Position numbers and translations under genes: made by a program. 64,000 nucleotides of DNA from Streptomyces caniscabiei. GTDB lineage: Bacteria > Actinomycetota > Actinomycetes > Streptomycetales > Streptomycetaceae. The stretch lies in contig NZ_JABXWI010000001.1 of the NCBI RefSeq assembly GCF_014930365.1, positions 321,958 through 385,957 on the forward strand, given 5' to 3'. Positions 17,722-26,473 of this stretch are shown here, piece by piece (within the stretch, counting starts at the first letter, position 1; each line of letters starts with the position of its first letter). The notes below the pieces were generated by a model, which saw only the letters and a list, made by a program, of their open reading frames with translations, was not told where the DNA came from and searched no databases.

Positions 17722-17853
17722 TTACGGGATGAACGGGACGCCCCTCCAGGCGGCACTCCGATCCCTCGGGAGCCCCACGCAGACCCTCTTCAGCGCCTCC
17801 ACCGTACGCCCCAACTCCCGCGCCCCGCAGCCCCGTCCCGACCCCGGGAACAC
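17722..17853 (-). CDS. Possible 43-residue reading frame
   Basis: A GTG-started minus-strand frame (MFPGSGRGCGARELGRTV...) with actinomycete-like codon use but no clear ribosome site and no recognised family. It lies just downstream of the tRNA gene on the other strand. Weak; it may be chance. Confidence 0.2.
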   Translation of the reverse strand: MFPGSGRGCGARELGRTVEALKRVCVGLPRDRSAAWRGVPFIP

Positions 17854-17940
17854 AACCGGGCCCCACGGCTTCAGCGCGCGGGGCCCGGCATGAGGTAAAG
17901 TAACGATGCGTTCCGACACCGGCACCAACCGGCGTCTTAC

Positions 17941-18014
17941 GCGGGTGTAGTTTAATGGTAGAACATCAGCTTCCCAAGCTGAGAGCGCGAGTTCGATTCT
18001 CGTCACCCGCTCCA
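17941..18014 (+). tRNA. tRNA-Gly(CCC)
   Basis: A 74-base tRNA with encoded CCA. The acceptor stem GCGGGTG (17941-17947) pairs with CACCCGC (18004-18010); the anticodon stem TCAGC/GCTGA encloses TTCCCAA, giving anticodon CCC at 17973-17975 (reads GGG); the T arm GCGAG-TTCGATT-CTCGT is complete. A hairpin terminator follows at 18020. Its 3' end is duplicated at 33155-33175. Confidence 0.95.
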
Positions 18015-18015
18015 T
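17995..18015. repeat. Putative attachment site at the tRNA-Gly 3' end
   Basis: Bases 17995-18015 (gattctcgtcacccgctccat), covering the T arm and acceptor end of the tRNA, match 33155-33175 at 20 of 21 positions. Repeats of a tRNA 3' end flank many elements integrated by tyrosine recombinases. Confidence 0.7.
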
Positions 18016-18019
18016 GATG

Positions 18020-18046
18020 AAACCCCAGGTCAGCGGCCTGGGGTTT
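18020..18046 (+). terminator. Terminator of tRNA-Gly
   Basis: AAACCCCAGG pairs with CCTGGGGTTT around a seven-base loop, followed by ATTA; a rho-independent type hairpin directly after the tRNA. Confidence 0.85.
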
Positions 18047-18684
18047 ATTAATTGTCTAGTCCAATTTGGGGACTCTGTGCCCTCCGCGTGCCCCAAGTCG
18101 CACCAATGCGCCACCAGGAGGGACGCCGGAGGGCGATTTCTTCCGGACACCATGAGCAGACCGGACCGGCCAGTGTGGAGTGTGCCGACAGCCCAGGGAC
18201 GTCCGGCGGCAAGGCATCCGTGAACCGTGAGACTCAACAGCCGGCCCGCCGAGCCCCGCGGATGCGGGTGCCTCGCCAGACACTTCCCAAACACAGGACG
18301 CCGTCGCCAGAATCGGTTCCCTCGTGGGGCTGTCGAACTGTTCGACACCCGGCGATGATCTTGTAGATCCTCGGGCCTCCCCAGCCTCGGTCAACAGTGG
18401 TGCGATCCCCCCTCGCGACCACCCAACCCGGTCGGCCGTGCGGAGTTCGGCGAGGAACAGCTCATCAGCTGGGCGGACCGAGTCGAAGGTACGGCGCAGA
18501 ACCTCCCGGCCGTGGCCCGGGCCCTCTCCCACGCGCTCAAAACCGGCGCGGGGCGGCGTCCCAAGGACGCCCCCCTCCTGTTGATCGAGTGGCGCGGTCC
18601 CGCTCGACCGAGCCGGGGCTTGGCGCGCGTGTACCCCACGCCACGGCCGATGATGGGAACACGGCCGAACACACGGAGCTGGTC
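18047..18684 (+). other. Gene-poor stretch with a possible truncated reading frame
   Basis: No intact gene is supported. From about 18428 to 18610 one plus-strand frame reads like protein (EFGEEQLISWADRVEGTAQ, then ALSHALKTGAG and LLLIEWRGP) but has no convincing start and no recognised family, so it may be the 3' remnant of a gene. The first 350 bases next to the tRNA show nothing else I can name; long minus-strand frames here look like mirror frames. Confidence 0.35.
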
Positions 18685-19953
18685 ATGACGGGTTGGCGGG
18701 TCCGGGACTACTCCCCGGACGATCTCGAGGGAGTCCTCCGTGTCGACGTGGAGAGCGGCACGACCGAAGAACCGGCCCTCTTCCCGCTCTCGGACGCCGT
18801 GACGGCCCTCCAGGCCCTCCACCCCGCTGTGGTGGCCACGGCGAACGACGTGGTCGTCGGCGCCGCGGTGAGCAGGGTGGAGGGTGACCGGGCGTGGATC
18901 CTGCGCATCTGCATGACACCTGCCTGGCGGCACCAGGGGCTGGGCAGCTCCCTGATCACGGCCCTTGAGCGACGGCTTTTCACCGACGGTGTCCGCGCGG
19001 TACACGCCGCCCTGCCCGAGGGGGAGACCGGTGCCACCGCGCTGCGCAACTGCGACTTCGGCGCCCGATCGGGCCTGGTCCTCTTCGAGAAGCGCAGACC
19101 GGCGCCCCGGCCGGCGGCCGACATGCTCTCCTCGCTCGGAGCGGAGCTGCCGCCCGGCGGACTGTGGCAGAAGGTCGCGGGCATGCAGAAGGAGAAGCAG
19201 CTCATCGAGCGCCGTCTGGTCCTGCCACTGGCCCATCCCGGACTGGCCGCGGAGCACGGTGTGGAGCTGCCGCGCGCGGTGATGCTGTTCGGTCCGCCCG
19301 GGACCGGCAAGAGCACCTTCGCGCAGGCGATCGCCAGCCGCCTCGGATGGCCCTTCCTCGAGCTGTTCCCCGCACGTCTGGCCGCCGAGTACGGCCTGGC
19401 GAGCGGGCTGAGCAGGCGCTTCGACGAGATATCCCGGCTCGACCACGTCCTGGTGTTCATCGATGAGGTCGAGGAGGTCGCCGGCGCCCGTAGCGGCGCG
19501 GACGCGACCGCGGTCGGCGTCGTCAACGAGCTGCTCAAGGCGATCGTCCGGTTCCGCAGGCAGGACGGGCGGCTGCTCGTCTGCGCCACGAACAACGTGA
19601 CCACGCTCGACTCCGCGTTCCTGCGGCACGGCCGTTTCGACTACGTACTGCCGCTCGGTCCTCCCGACCACCGCGCCAGGACCGCGCTGTGGGAGAGCTA
19701 CCTGACACGAGCGGGCGCGAAGGCCGACAGGGAGGCGCTCGCGTCCGCCAGCGAAGGTTTCACACCGGCCGACATCGCCCACGTGGCACGAACCGTCTCC
19801 CAGGCCGGATTCGAGCGCACCTTCGACACCGGAACCCGCGTCCTCCCCTCCACGCACGACTACCTGGACACGATCCGCGACACACAGCCCACGGTCAGCG
19901 CCACCGCGGCTCAGGAGTTCGCCGAACAGACGGAGCAGTACGCCCGCCTCTGA
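18685..19953 (+). CDS. GNAT acetyltransferase-AAA+ ATPase fusion protein
   Basis: A 422-residue protein with ATG at 18685 and GGAG six bases upstream. Residues 1-145 form a GNAT domain, with the acetyl-CoA loop RHQGLGSSL after WILRICMTPAW. Residues 165-400 are an AAA+ ATPase: Walker A GPPGTGKST (203-211), Walker B VFIDEVEEV (Asp260, Glu261), sensor-like CATNNVTTLDSAF and RHGRFDYVLPL with a candidate arginine finger. The ATPase part resembles FtsH/CDC48-type unfoldase modules. Acetyltransferase plus remodelling ATPase in one chain suggests acetylation of a partner coupled to its remodelling, but target and role are unknown. Single gene at the proximal end of the island. Confidence 0.85.
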   Translation: MTGWRVRDYSPDDLEGVLRVDVESGTTEEPALFPLSDAVTALQALHPAVVATANDVVVGAAVSRVEGDRAWILRICMTPAWRHQGLGSSLITALERRLFTDGVRAVHAALPEGETGATALRNCDFGARSGLVLFEKRRPAPRPAADMLSSLGAELPPGGLWQKVAGMQKEKQLIERRLVLPLAHPGLAAEHGVELPRAVMLFGPPGTGKSTFAQAIASRLGWPFLELFPARLAAEYGLASGLSRRFDEISRLDHVLVFIDEVEEVAGARSGADATAVGVVNELLKAIVRFRRQDGRLLVCATNNVTTLDSAFLRHGRFDYVLPLGPPDHRARTALWESYLTRAGAKADREALASASEGFTPADIAHVARTVSQAGFERTFDTGTRVLPSTHDYLDTIRDTQPTVSATAAQEFAEQTEQYARL

Positions 19954-20633
19954 CGTCCGCGCCCGGGAAGCGCGGACTTCTCGGCGCCCCCGGACTCGGT
20001 CGCAGCCGACGTGACAGGGCCGGCGGATGGACCGCTGCCGGGCAGCGGTACCGATGAGTATCCGTCCGGCGTGCAGCGGAGGCAGCGGTCGGTCGACGGG
20101 CGTGGTCTGCGTCGGCGTCAGTAGGGCGCTGGGACCGGTCCGCGTGAGACAACGTCGCCCCGAGCGAGGAGTGATGGTTGGCGAGCCGGTGCTGCGAAGG
20201 TGGCAGGCGAGGCGGGCAACCCGGCCCGTCGCAACGGCCCACCACGCTCGCACACCAGCCAGGTCTCCCACGGCACTCCGCGCGCTGCCGCTGCGGCCTG
20301 ACAGATCCCCCCACACAGACTTCGGGCTCCCCTGTACAGCCGCGACGGCTCCGCACAGTCGGCCTGTGCGCCGACGAGCCCCAAGCCGGCACCACATGCC
20401 CGAACCGCCATCGACAGCCTCGACGCCGCTTCGGGCCTCGCCCGCCCCGACTCGCGCTGAAGCGTCCCAGGATGAGCGGCCGCTCGGACAACGGGGCGGC
20501 GATCGCGGCGGCGGCCGACAGAGTCGCGGCATTGGCCCCAGGCCGAATCGGCTGCTTGCCTTCGGCTTCGCGGGAGACGGGAGCCCACTCGGTTCACTCG
20601 GTGAGGTGTTGCCTGGGAAGGATTTCTCTGGGG
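19954..20633. other. Intergenic stretch with a dispersed repeat and no supported gene
   Basis: This 680-base gap contains the 140-bp repeat at 20073-20212. The remaining 420 bases (20213-20633) show no reading frame with a convincing start or recognisable product on either strand. It separates the GNAT-AAA gene from the convergent SDR gene. Confidence 0.5.
20073..20212. repeat. Dispersed 140-bp repeat, copy A
   Basis: Aligns end to end, without gaps, with 37144-37283 at roughly 85 percent identity; both begin gcagcggaggcagcggtcg and end gtggcaggcgagg. No transposase is attached. One copy lies inside the island, the other outside. Confidence 0.85.
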
Positions 20634-21353
20634 TCAGAGCCCGGCGACGACGCGACGTAGTGTGCCCGGCGCGATGCGCAGCATGGCGGGCATGACTTTC
20701 GTCTGACCGGGGAATGCCATGTTCCGCCGTCCCCGAAGAGCCTTCATCGTGACCGCCGCCACCTGTGCGGGAGTCAGCTTCTTCCCTGTGGCTTCGGCGT
20801 TCATGGGCGTGTCCGTGGACGGTGGGAGGACCTCGAGGACATGGGTGCCCTTCGGGGCGAGTTGACGGCGCAAGCCATCCGCAAAGCCGTGCAGGCCGGC
20901 CTTCACCGCGCCATGGGTAGGCGCGCGAGTGGGCGAGACGAGAGCGAACCCCGAGGTGATGAATACGATCGCGCCGGGCTCTGGCCATCGCTCGAGCGCT
21001 TCGCCCGTCAAGTGGATGGGGGCGGTGAGGTTCAGCGCCACCTCGTCATCGAGGGTCGCGTTGGGGTTTTTGCCGGCTGCATAGTCTCGCTCCTCGAACG
21101 TACCGGCGTTGTTGACCAGCACGTCCAGACGCCCGAAGCGATCAGCGATTGCCTGCAACAACGCTGCCCGGTCGGCTACGTCCGTCACATCGGCCCGCAC
21201 GGCCAGCGCCTGCGGGTGGGCCTGCGCGAATCGGTCCAGCGCAGGCTGCGAACGCCCGCACACGACGACAGACGCCCCGAGCTCCACGAAGGATTGCGCG
21301 AGGCTCAAGCCGATGCCTGAGGTTCCGCCAGTGATGAGTACGGTCTGTGACAC
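20634..21353 (-). CDS. Short-chain dehydrogenase/reductase with altered catalytic tyrosine
   Basis: A 239-residue SDR; GTG start at 21353 with GGAGAGG upstream, giving MSQTVLITGG. The nucleotide motif TGGTSGIG and NNAG are intact, and Ser134 is in place, but the YxxxK position reads HGAVK: His147 replaces the catalytic Tyr while Lys151 remains. Oxidoreductase activity may be lost or altered. It is divergent from a TetR gene and shares a two-palindrome intergenic region, so it is probably the regulator's target. Overall it looks like the DltE/YdfG-like group of classical SDRs. Confidence 0.9.
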   Translation of the reverse strand: MSQTVLITGGTSGIGLSLAQSFVELGASVVVCGRSQPALDRFAQAHPQALAVRADVTDVADRAALLQAIADRFGRLDVLVNNAGTFEERDYAAGKNPNATLDDEVALNLTAPIHLTGEALERWPEPGAIVFITSGFALVSPTRAPTHGAVKAGLHGFADGLRRQLAPKGTHVLEVLPPSTDTPMNAEATGKKLTPAQVAAVTMKALRGRRNMAFPGQTKVMPAMLRIAPGTLRRVVAGL

Positions 21354-21374
21354 GACGACACCTCTCCGTATAGC

Positions 21375-21422
21375 GTACCGATTGGTACGAAAATACTCTA
21401 GCACATCCGTACCGATCGGTAC
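21375..21422. promoter_or_regulatory. Twin palindromic operators between SDR and tetR
   Basis: GTACCGATTGGTAC at 21375-21388 and GTACCGATCGGTAC at 21409-21422 are near-identical palindromes with centres 34 bases apart, in the AT-rich 90-base gap between the divergent genes. This is the expected layout for autoregulation and SDR repression by the TetR protein. Confidence 0.85.
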
Positions 21423-21442
21423 CAAAGGAGTAGGATGAAGAA

Positions 21443-22051
21443 ATGACCTCGACGACACCGGTCCCTCCCGGCAGGCCTCGCTCGTTCGACATCGACGAGG
21501 CACTCGACCGTGCGGTCCTGGTGTTCTGGTCAAAGGGGTTCGAGGGCGCCAGCCTCGACGACCTCACCGAGGCGATGGGCATCAGCCGCCCCGGCCTCTA
21601 CAGGGCGTTCGGCAGCAAAGAAGACCTCTTCTACAAGGCGCTGGAGCGGTACACCGAGGGCTTGACCGCCTACTTCGGCCGGGCTCTGGCGGAGCCCACA
21701 AGCGGAGCAGTGGCTACTGCCGTGCTCCACGGGACGGTCGAGGCGGCAACCATGCCGGGACTCCCCGCAGGCTGTCTTGGCGTGCACGGTGCGTTGGCCA
21801 CCGGGGATGACAGCCGCCCGGTCCGAGACGCACTCATCGCATGGCGTGAGGACGGGATAGCCCACTTGACGCGCCGGTTTCAACAGGCGGTGGACGCCGG
21901 TGACCTTCCGCCTTCCACAGATCCCCATCTCCTCGCGCTCTACCTGAGAACAGTCGCCAATGGGATCGCCGTCCAGGCCGCGAGTGGTAGTTCCCGCCCT
22001 GAGCTGCTGCGCGTCGCCGACCTCGCGCTGGGCAGCTGGCCAAAGCCGTAG
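21443..22051 (+). CDS. TetR-family transcriptional regulator
   Basis: A 202-residue regulator. The N-terminal helix-turn-helix spans about residues 15-60 (FDIDEALDRAVLVFWSKGFEGASLDDLTEAMGI, in part, then RPGLYRAFGSKEDLF). The C-terminal ligand domain includes LPAGCLGVHGALATGD, typical of the TetR group with a TetR_C_16-like domain. ATG 21443 is preceded by GGAG. Divergent from the SDR gene with twin palindromes between them; the likely ligand is a substrate or relative of the SDR substrate. Confidence 0.93.
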   Translation: MTSTTPVPPGRPRSFDIDEALDRAVLVFWSKGFEGASLDDLTEAMGISRPGLYRAFGSKEDLFYKALERYTEGLTAYFGRALAEPTSGAVATAVLHGTVEAATMPGLPAGCLGVHGALATGDDSRPVRDALIAWREDGIAHLTRRFQQAVDAGDLPPSTDPHLLALYLRTVANGIAVQAASGSSRPELLRVADLALGSWPKP

Positions 22052-22219
22052 TCAGCCAGTCAGACCGGGACCTGCGCACGTACTTCGGTTTTCCGTGGTT
22101 CGCGCGAGGCCGGTGTGACTGGCGCGACGGCGGGTGCCGGGGCCGGGGGCTCCGGGCGCGGCAAGGTCGACGGGACGCTGGGCGTGGCGCGCAGCCGACT
22201 GCCGATGATCAACTGTTCA

Positions 22220-23143
22220 TCAAGCCGTGCGTGCCGGCGGTGCCCCGGCTCCCGCCCTTGTCGCGTCGGTGCCCCAGCTGGCCAGCAGTCGTAGTGCCTC
22301 CGCGGACGGGGAACCGGGTTCGGCGATGTACGTCGCCAGTGTCTGTTCGTGGTCGTCGGCCAGGTGGAACGACTCGAGGCGCAGATCGAGTTCGCCGACG
22401 AGCGGGTGGTGCAGGCGCTGGATGCCGTGACACTTGTCCTTGATGTCGTGGGCGGCCCACAGCCGCCTGAACTCCTCGCTCTTCACGGAGAGATCGCCCA
22501 CCAGCGCGGACAGCCGGGGGTCGTTGGGGTGGGAGCCGGCGTCCATGCGCAGCTGAGAGACGACGTCGTTCGCCTTGCGTTCCCAGTCCACGAACAGGTC
22601 GCGGTACTCGGGCCGCAGGAACACCAGCCGCGCCCAGTTCCGCTCGTGCTCGGGCAGCTCGGCCCAGTCGCCGAAGACCGCCGCGGCCATCCGGTTCCAG
22701 GCGAGGATGTCCGAGCGCCGCCCCACGAGGATCGCCGGGCCGCCTTCCATGGTGTCCAGCAGCATCCGCAGGGGGCCCCGCACCTGCTGGGTGCGGCCGG
22801 CCGGCTTCTTCTTCCGCTGTTTCGGCTTCGCCAGGTGTGTGAGGTGGGCGTGCTCGGCGTCGCTCAGCCTGAGCGCGCGGGCGATGGCGTCGAGGACCTC
22901 CGCCGACACGTGCTGCCCGTTGCCCTGTTCCAGGCGCGTGTAGTACCCCACCGACACCCCGGCCAGCTGCGCAAGCTCCTCGCGGCGCAGCCCCGGCACC
23001 CGCCGGTACCGCCCGAAGTCCGGCAGTCCCACGTCCTCCGGCTTCAGCCGGGCCCTCCGGGTGCGCAAGAACTCACTGAGCTCGGCACGCGCGTCCAGAG
23101 CGCCGTCGACGGGCTCGTGCACCGGTTCGGGGTATTCGTCCAT
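22220..23143 (-). CDS. XRE-family regulator with MmyB-like ligand-binding domain
   Basis: A 307-residue regulator; ATG at 23143 has CGGAGG directly upstream, better than a longer start at 23329. Residues 20-95 carry the helix-turn-helix (FLRTRRARLKPEDVGLP, then LRREELAQLAGVSVGYYTRL). Residues 110-285 match the PAS-like MmyB domain (LLDTMEGGPAILVGRR, LAWNRMAAAVFGDW, LHHPLVGELDL). MmyB-type regulators in Streptomyces often control adjacent oxidoreductases; here it is divergent from aldehyde dehydrogenase and Old Yellow Enzyme genes. Confidence 0.93.
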   Translation of the reverse strand: MDEYPEPVHEPVDGALDARAELSEFLRTRRARLKPEDVGLPDFGRYRRVPGLRREELAQLAGVSVGYYTRLEQGNGQHVSAEVLDAIARALRLSDAEHAHLTHLAKPKQRKKKPAGRTQQVRGPLRMLLDTMEGGPAILVGRRSDILAWNRMAAAVFGDWAELPEHERNWARLVFLRPEYRDLFVDWERKANDVVSQLRMDAGSHPNDPRLSALVGDLSVKSEEFRRLWAAHDIKDKCHGIQRLHHPLVGELDLRLESFHLADDHEQTLATYIAEPGSPSAEALRLLASWGTDATRAGAGAPPARTA

Positions 23144-23316
23144 GCCTCCGAGTATCCCCGGCCGGACGCACATCAGCCTGCACCGGTCAGTGGTAGGCAC
23201 AGCCGATGTACATACAGCCGTGACCTGGGTGAATACCGGATCGGCCAGCACGCTGGAGACCGTGCCCGGCTGGAAGGCAGCCGGGCGTGGCCTTGCATCG
23301 AGAACGGAGACATCCC

Positions 23317-24663
23317 ATGACCACGACACAGGGGACCGAGTCGAGGACCCCCCAGACGGAAACGGCCGCGGAGGTGGTCGGCCGCCTTCGTGCGACCTTC
23401 GACACCGGCGTCACCCGCGGACTGGACTGGCGCGTCGACCAGCTGCGGCGGCTGCGGGCCCTGCTGGTCGAGAACGAGCAGGAGCTGATCGAAGCGCTCT
23501 GGGCGGACCTGAGGAAGAACGCCGCCGAGGCGAAGACGCAGGAGATCGACTTCACCGTCGCCGACATCGACGAGACGCTGGCGAATCTCGAGAGCTGGCT
23601 TCAGCCTCGCCCTGTGGAGGTTCCCGCCCACTTCGGTCCCACGACAACCGCTTACACCACGTACGACCCACTCGGGGTGGTCCTGGTGATCGCTCCGTGG
23701 AATTTCCCGCTGCACCTGCTCATCGACCCCATCATCGGCGCCCTGGCCGCCGGGAACACGGTGGTGGCCAAGCCGAGCGAGGTCTCGGTGCACACCTCGG
23801 CGGTCGCTTCACGCCTGCTGCGTGAGTACTTCGACCCCGACGTGCTCACCGTGGTCGAGGGAGGCGCCGAGGAGACCACGGCCCTCCTGGCACAGCGCTT
23901 CGACCACATCTTCTACACCGGCAATGGCACGGTCGGCCGGATTGTCATGGCCGCAGCCGCCAAGCACCTCACCCCCGTCACGCTCGAACTCGGGGGCAAG
24001 TCGCCGGTCTTCGTGGCACCCGACGCCGACGTGGACGAGACCGCGAAGCGGCTGGTCGGCGCCAAGTTCGGCAACGCGGGGCAGCAGTGCATAGCCCCCG
24101 ACTACGTGCTGGCCGACCCTGCCACCGCCGCCGCGCTGGTTCCCGCCCTGCGTGCGGCTGTCGAAGCCCAGTTCGGCACCAGCCCGCAGGCCTCGGCCGG
24201 CTTCGGCCGGATCATCAACGAGCGGCACTTCGACCGGCTCACCGCTCTGCTGGACTCCGGCCGGGCGGCGGTGGGAGGCCGGCACGACCGTGACGACCTG
24301 TTCATCGCACCGACCGTGCTCACCGATGTCGACCCCGCATCGCCGGTCATGCAGGAGGAGATCTTCGGTCCCATCCTCGCCGTCGTCGAAGTCGCAGACC
24401 TCGATGCCGCCATCGCCTTCATCAACGAACGCGACAAGCCCCTCGCGCTCTACGCCTTCACCACGTCCGAGGCCACCAAGTCGCGCCTGTTGAACGAGAC
24501 GTCCTCCGGCGGCATCGCCTGGGGCCAGCCGGTGATGCAACTGCTCATGACCGGCCTGCCGTTCGGCGGCGTCGGTGAAAGCGGCATGGGCCGGTACCAC
24601 GGCCGGTACTCCCTCGAGACGTTCAGCCACCTCAAGGGTGTCGCGGACGTCCCGCTCAGCTAA
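23317..24663 (+). CDS. NAD(P)-dependent aldehyde dehydrogenase
   Basis: A 448-residue member of the short ALDH class that resembles class 3 and coniferyl aldehyde dehydrogenases. Key features are the PWNFPLHL cofactor segment, KPSE, catalytic Glu in LELGGKSP and catalytic Cys in GNAGQQCIAPDY. ATG 23317 has ACGGAGA upstream. It oxidises an aldehyde to the acid; the substrate is unknown. The regulator at 22220-23143 is divergent, with an atgtacat palindrome in the gap (about 23208-23215), and an Old Yellow Enzyme gene follows, so the three may form one detoxification or catabolic unit. Confidence 0.93.
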   Translation: MTTTQGTESRTPQTETAAEVVGRLRATFDTGVTRGLDWRVDQLRRLRALLVENEQELIEALWADLRKNAAEAKTQEIDFTVADIDETLANLESWLQPRPVEVPAHFGPTTTAYTTYDPLGVVLVIAPWNFPLHLLIDPIIGALAAGNTVVAKPSEVSVHTSAVASRLLREYFDPDVLTVVEGGAEETTALLAQRFDHIFYTGNGTVGRIVMAAAAKHLTPVTLELGGKSPVFVAPDADVDETAKRLVGAKFGNAGQQCIAPDYVLADPATAAALVPALRAAVEAQFGTSPQASAGFGRIINERHFDRLTALLDSGRAAVGGRHDRDDLFIAPTVLTDVDPASPVMQEEIFGPILAVVEVADLDAAIAFINERDKPLALYAFTTSEATKSRLLNETSSGGIAWGQPVMQLLMTGLPFGGVGESGMGRYHGRYSLETFSHLKGVADVPLS

Positions 24664-24950
24664 GCCCGCGCCTTCGTCGGCCGCGGCGCGGCCTGCGGAC
24701 ACCGATCCGTACCGAATTCGGCGGGCAGTTGCGCTTGACCGGCGTCGACACCGACGCCGACGGCATTCGGCTCTCACCGTGTTCGCCGCCGACACCGCCC
24801 ACGCCCCGATCGCGGTGCCGGAAGGCGTCACCGTCAGCGGGCCCGCGCCCGCCCGAGGGCCGCATCCGCGCCTCCGCCGGGGCAGCGTGGACCCCTTGCG
24901 GCGCAGACCTTCGTCCCGCTTCCCTCCGTATCGCAGAAAGAAAGAAACCC
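24664..24950 (+). other. Gap between ALDH and OYE genes
   Basis: A 287-base stretch with no intact gene. One plus frame reads VFAADTAHAPIAVPEGVTV, which looks like a short coding remnant, but it has no start and no identifiable family. No terminator or clear promoter is visible, so ALDH and OYE may still be co-transcribed. Confidence 0.35.
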
Positions 24951-26063
24951 ATGCCTGTCAACACTTCAGAAGTCTCGCCCGTCCCGTCACTTTTCTCCCC
25001 GGTCTCTCTGGGGAAGATCGAGCTCGCCAACCGCATCGTCATGGCACCGCTGACCCGGGTCCGGTCCGGTTCCGCCGGCATCCCAGGGGACCTGATGGTC
25101 GAGTACTACCGGCAGCGGGCGAGCGTCGGAATGATCATCACCGAGGGCACCTACCCCGACCACGCGTCGCAGGGGTATGTCGGTGAGCCGGGCATCGCCA
25201 CCGACGAGCAGGCAGCCGGCTGGCAGCGGGTGTTCGAGGCGGTGCACGCCGAGGGCGGCCGCATCGTCCTGCAGATCATGCACGCCGGCCGCGGCACCCA
25301 CCCCGACATCAACGGCGGCCGCCGCATCCTCGCCCCCAGCGCGATCGCCATCGACAACAAGACGTTCACCGAGAAGGGCGAGCAGCCCTACCCCGTACCG
25401 GAAGCGATGACCACCGCGGAGATCCGGGCAGCCGTGGAGGACTTCGCCGCCGCGGCCCGCCGGGCCATCGAAGCGGGAGCGGACGGTGTGGAGATCCACG
25501 GCGCCAACGGCTACCTGCTCCAGGAGTTCCTCTCCCCGGCGGCCAACCAGCGCACCGACGGATACGGCGGCTCGCCGCAGAACCGCGCCCGCTTCGTCGT
25601 CGAGGTCGTCACGGCGGTCGTCCAGGCCGTCGGTGCCGGGCGGGTCGGGCTGCGGATCTCGCCGGAGGTCGACCTCGGGGACGTCTTCGAGACCGACCGG
25701 GACGACGTCCTGGCCACCTACGGCACCCTGGTGGACCAGCTGCGCCCGCTGGGCCTGGCCTACCTCTCCGTCCTGCACGCCGAGCCGGGCGGCGACCTGG
25801 TGCAGGAGCTGCGGCGGCGCTTCGACGGCAAGCTGATCGTCAACAACGGCCCCTTCGGGGGGCAGACCACCCGCGAGCAGGCGCTCCAGCAGATCGAGGC
25901 CGGCCACGCCGACGCCGTGGCCGTGGGCCGGGCCCTCATCGCCAACCCCGACCTGGTCGAGCGCTGGCAGGGTGGCCACCCGGAGAACGAGCCGCGGCCG
26001 GAACTGTTCTACGGGCCGGACGCCGAGGGCTACACCGACTACCCCTTCCTCGAAGCGGCCTGA
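24951..26063 (+). CDS. Old Yellow Enzyme-family FMN oxidoreductase (alkene reductase)
   Basis: A 370-residue TIM-barrel flavoprotein. Family motifs are LANRIVMAPLTRVR, the substrate His segment QIMHAGRGTHPD, the HGANGYLLQEFLSPAANQR barrel strand, YGGS, and the phosphate loop VAVGRALIANPDLV. These enzymes use NAD(P)H and FMN to reduce electrophilic carbon-carbon double bonds, nitro compounds or peroxides. The start at 24951 is preceded only by A-rich GAAAGAAAG. Placed after the aldehyde dehydrogenase, it may act on the same reactive carbonyls. Confidence 0.93.
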   Translation: MPVNTSEVSPVPSLFSPVSLGKIELANRIVMAPLTRVRSGSAGIPGDLMVEYYRQRASVGMIITEGTYPDHASQGYVGEPGIATDEQAAGWQRVFEAVHAEGGRIVLQIMHAGRGTHPDINGGRRILAPSAIAIDNKTFTEKGEQPYPVPEAMTTAEIRAAVEDFAAAARRAIEAGADGVEIHGANGYLLQEFLSPAANQRTDGYGGSPQNRARFVVEVVTAVVQAVGAGRVGLRISPEVDLGDVFETDRDDVLATYGTLVDQLRPLGLAYLSVLHAEPGGDLVQELRRRFDGKLIVNNGPFGGQTTREQALQQIEAGHADAVAVGRALIANPDLVERWQGGHPENEPRPELFYGPDAEGYTDYPFLEAA

Positions 26064-26473
26064 GGCCCACGGCCACGCCTGTCCGTGCGGCAGCCCCACT
26101 CACCATGTCCGGCCGCGACCGCTTTCGCCGCCCGCGCCAGGGCGTACGGCCGTCCCCGCGCCGCAGTCTTCACTCCGCCAGAGCGGGCCGGGCACGGTGT
26201 TGACCCCAGGGATTGTTCGCCCAGCCGCGACCATGGCCGCCCGGCGGCCCCCCGAGCAGCCTGCCTACCCCAGCCGACAGGGCAATGCAGACATCAAGCC
26301 ACGTACCGCCCTCTGAGGAGACACTCCAACCAGCGATAACACCACAGCTGTTGCACTGGCTAGAGTTCGACCACAAGTGGCTGAGCTGCACAAACCCTAG
26401 GTGCACACCACAACGACGGCCTCAGTCCCCCAGAGAAGCCGGGAAACCGGAACTACTCCCCAGGAGAAACGCG
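26064..26473 (+). other. Gap before the DUF6131-like gene
   Basis: A 410-base stretch. A plus-strand frame in phase with the next gene contains PQLLHWLEFDHKWLSCTN, which looks protein-like, but there is no supported start and I treat it as a possible remnant. The last 20 bases carry the AGGAGA ribosome site of the following gene. Confidence 0.35.

Noticed and set aside
17722..18348. Minus-strand frame reading through the tRNA gene
   Set aside because: The segment VTRIELALSAWEADVLPLNY is simply the tRNA antisense translated, a known source of false gene calls.
18391..20988. Very long minus-strand open frame of about 865 codons
   Set aside because: It lies opposite the GNAT-AAA gene and the 140-bp repeat. 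The product is Arg/Gly/Pro-rich without motifs; it is a mirror frame of GC-rich coding DNA.
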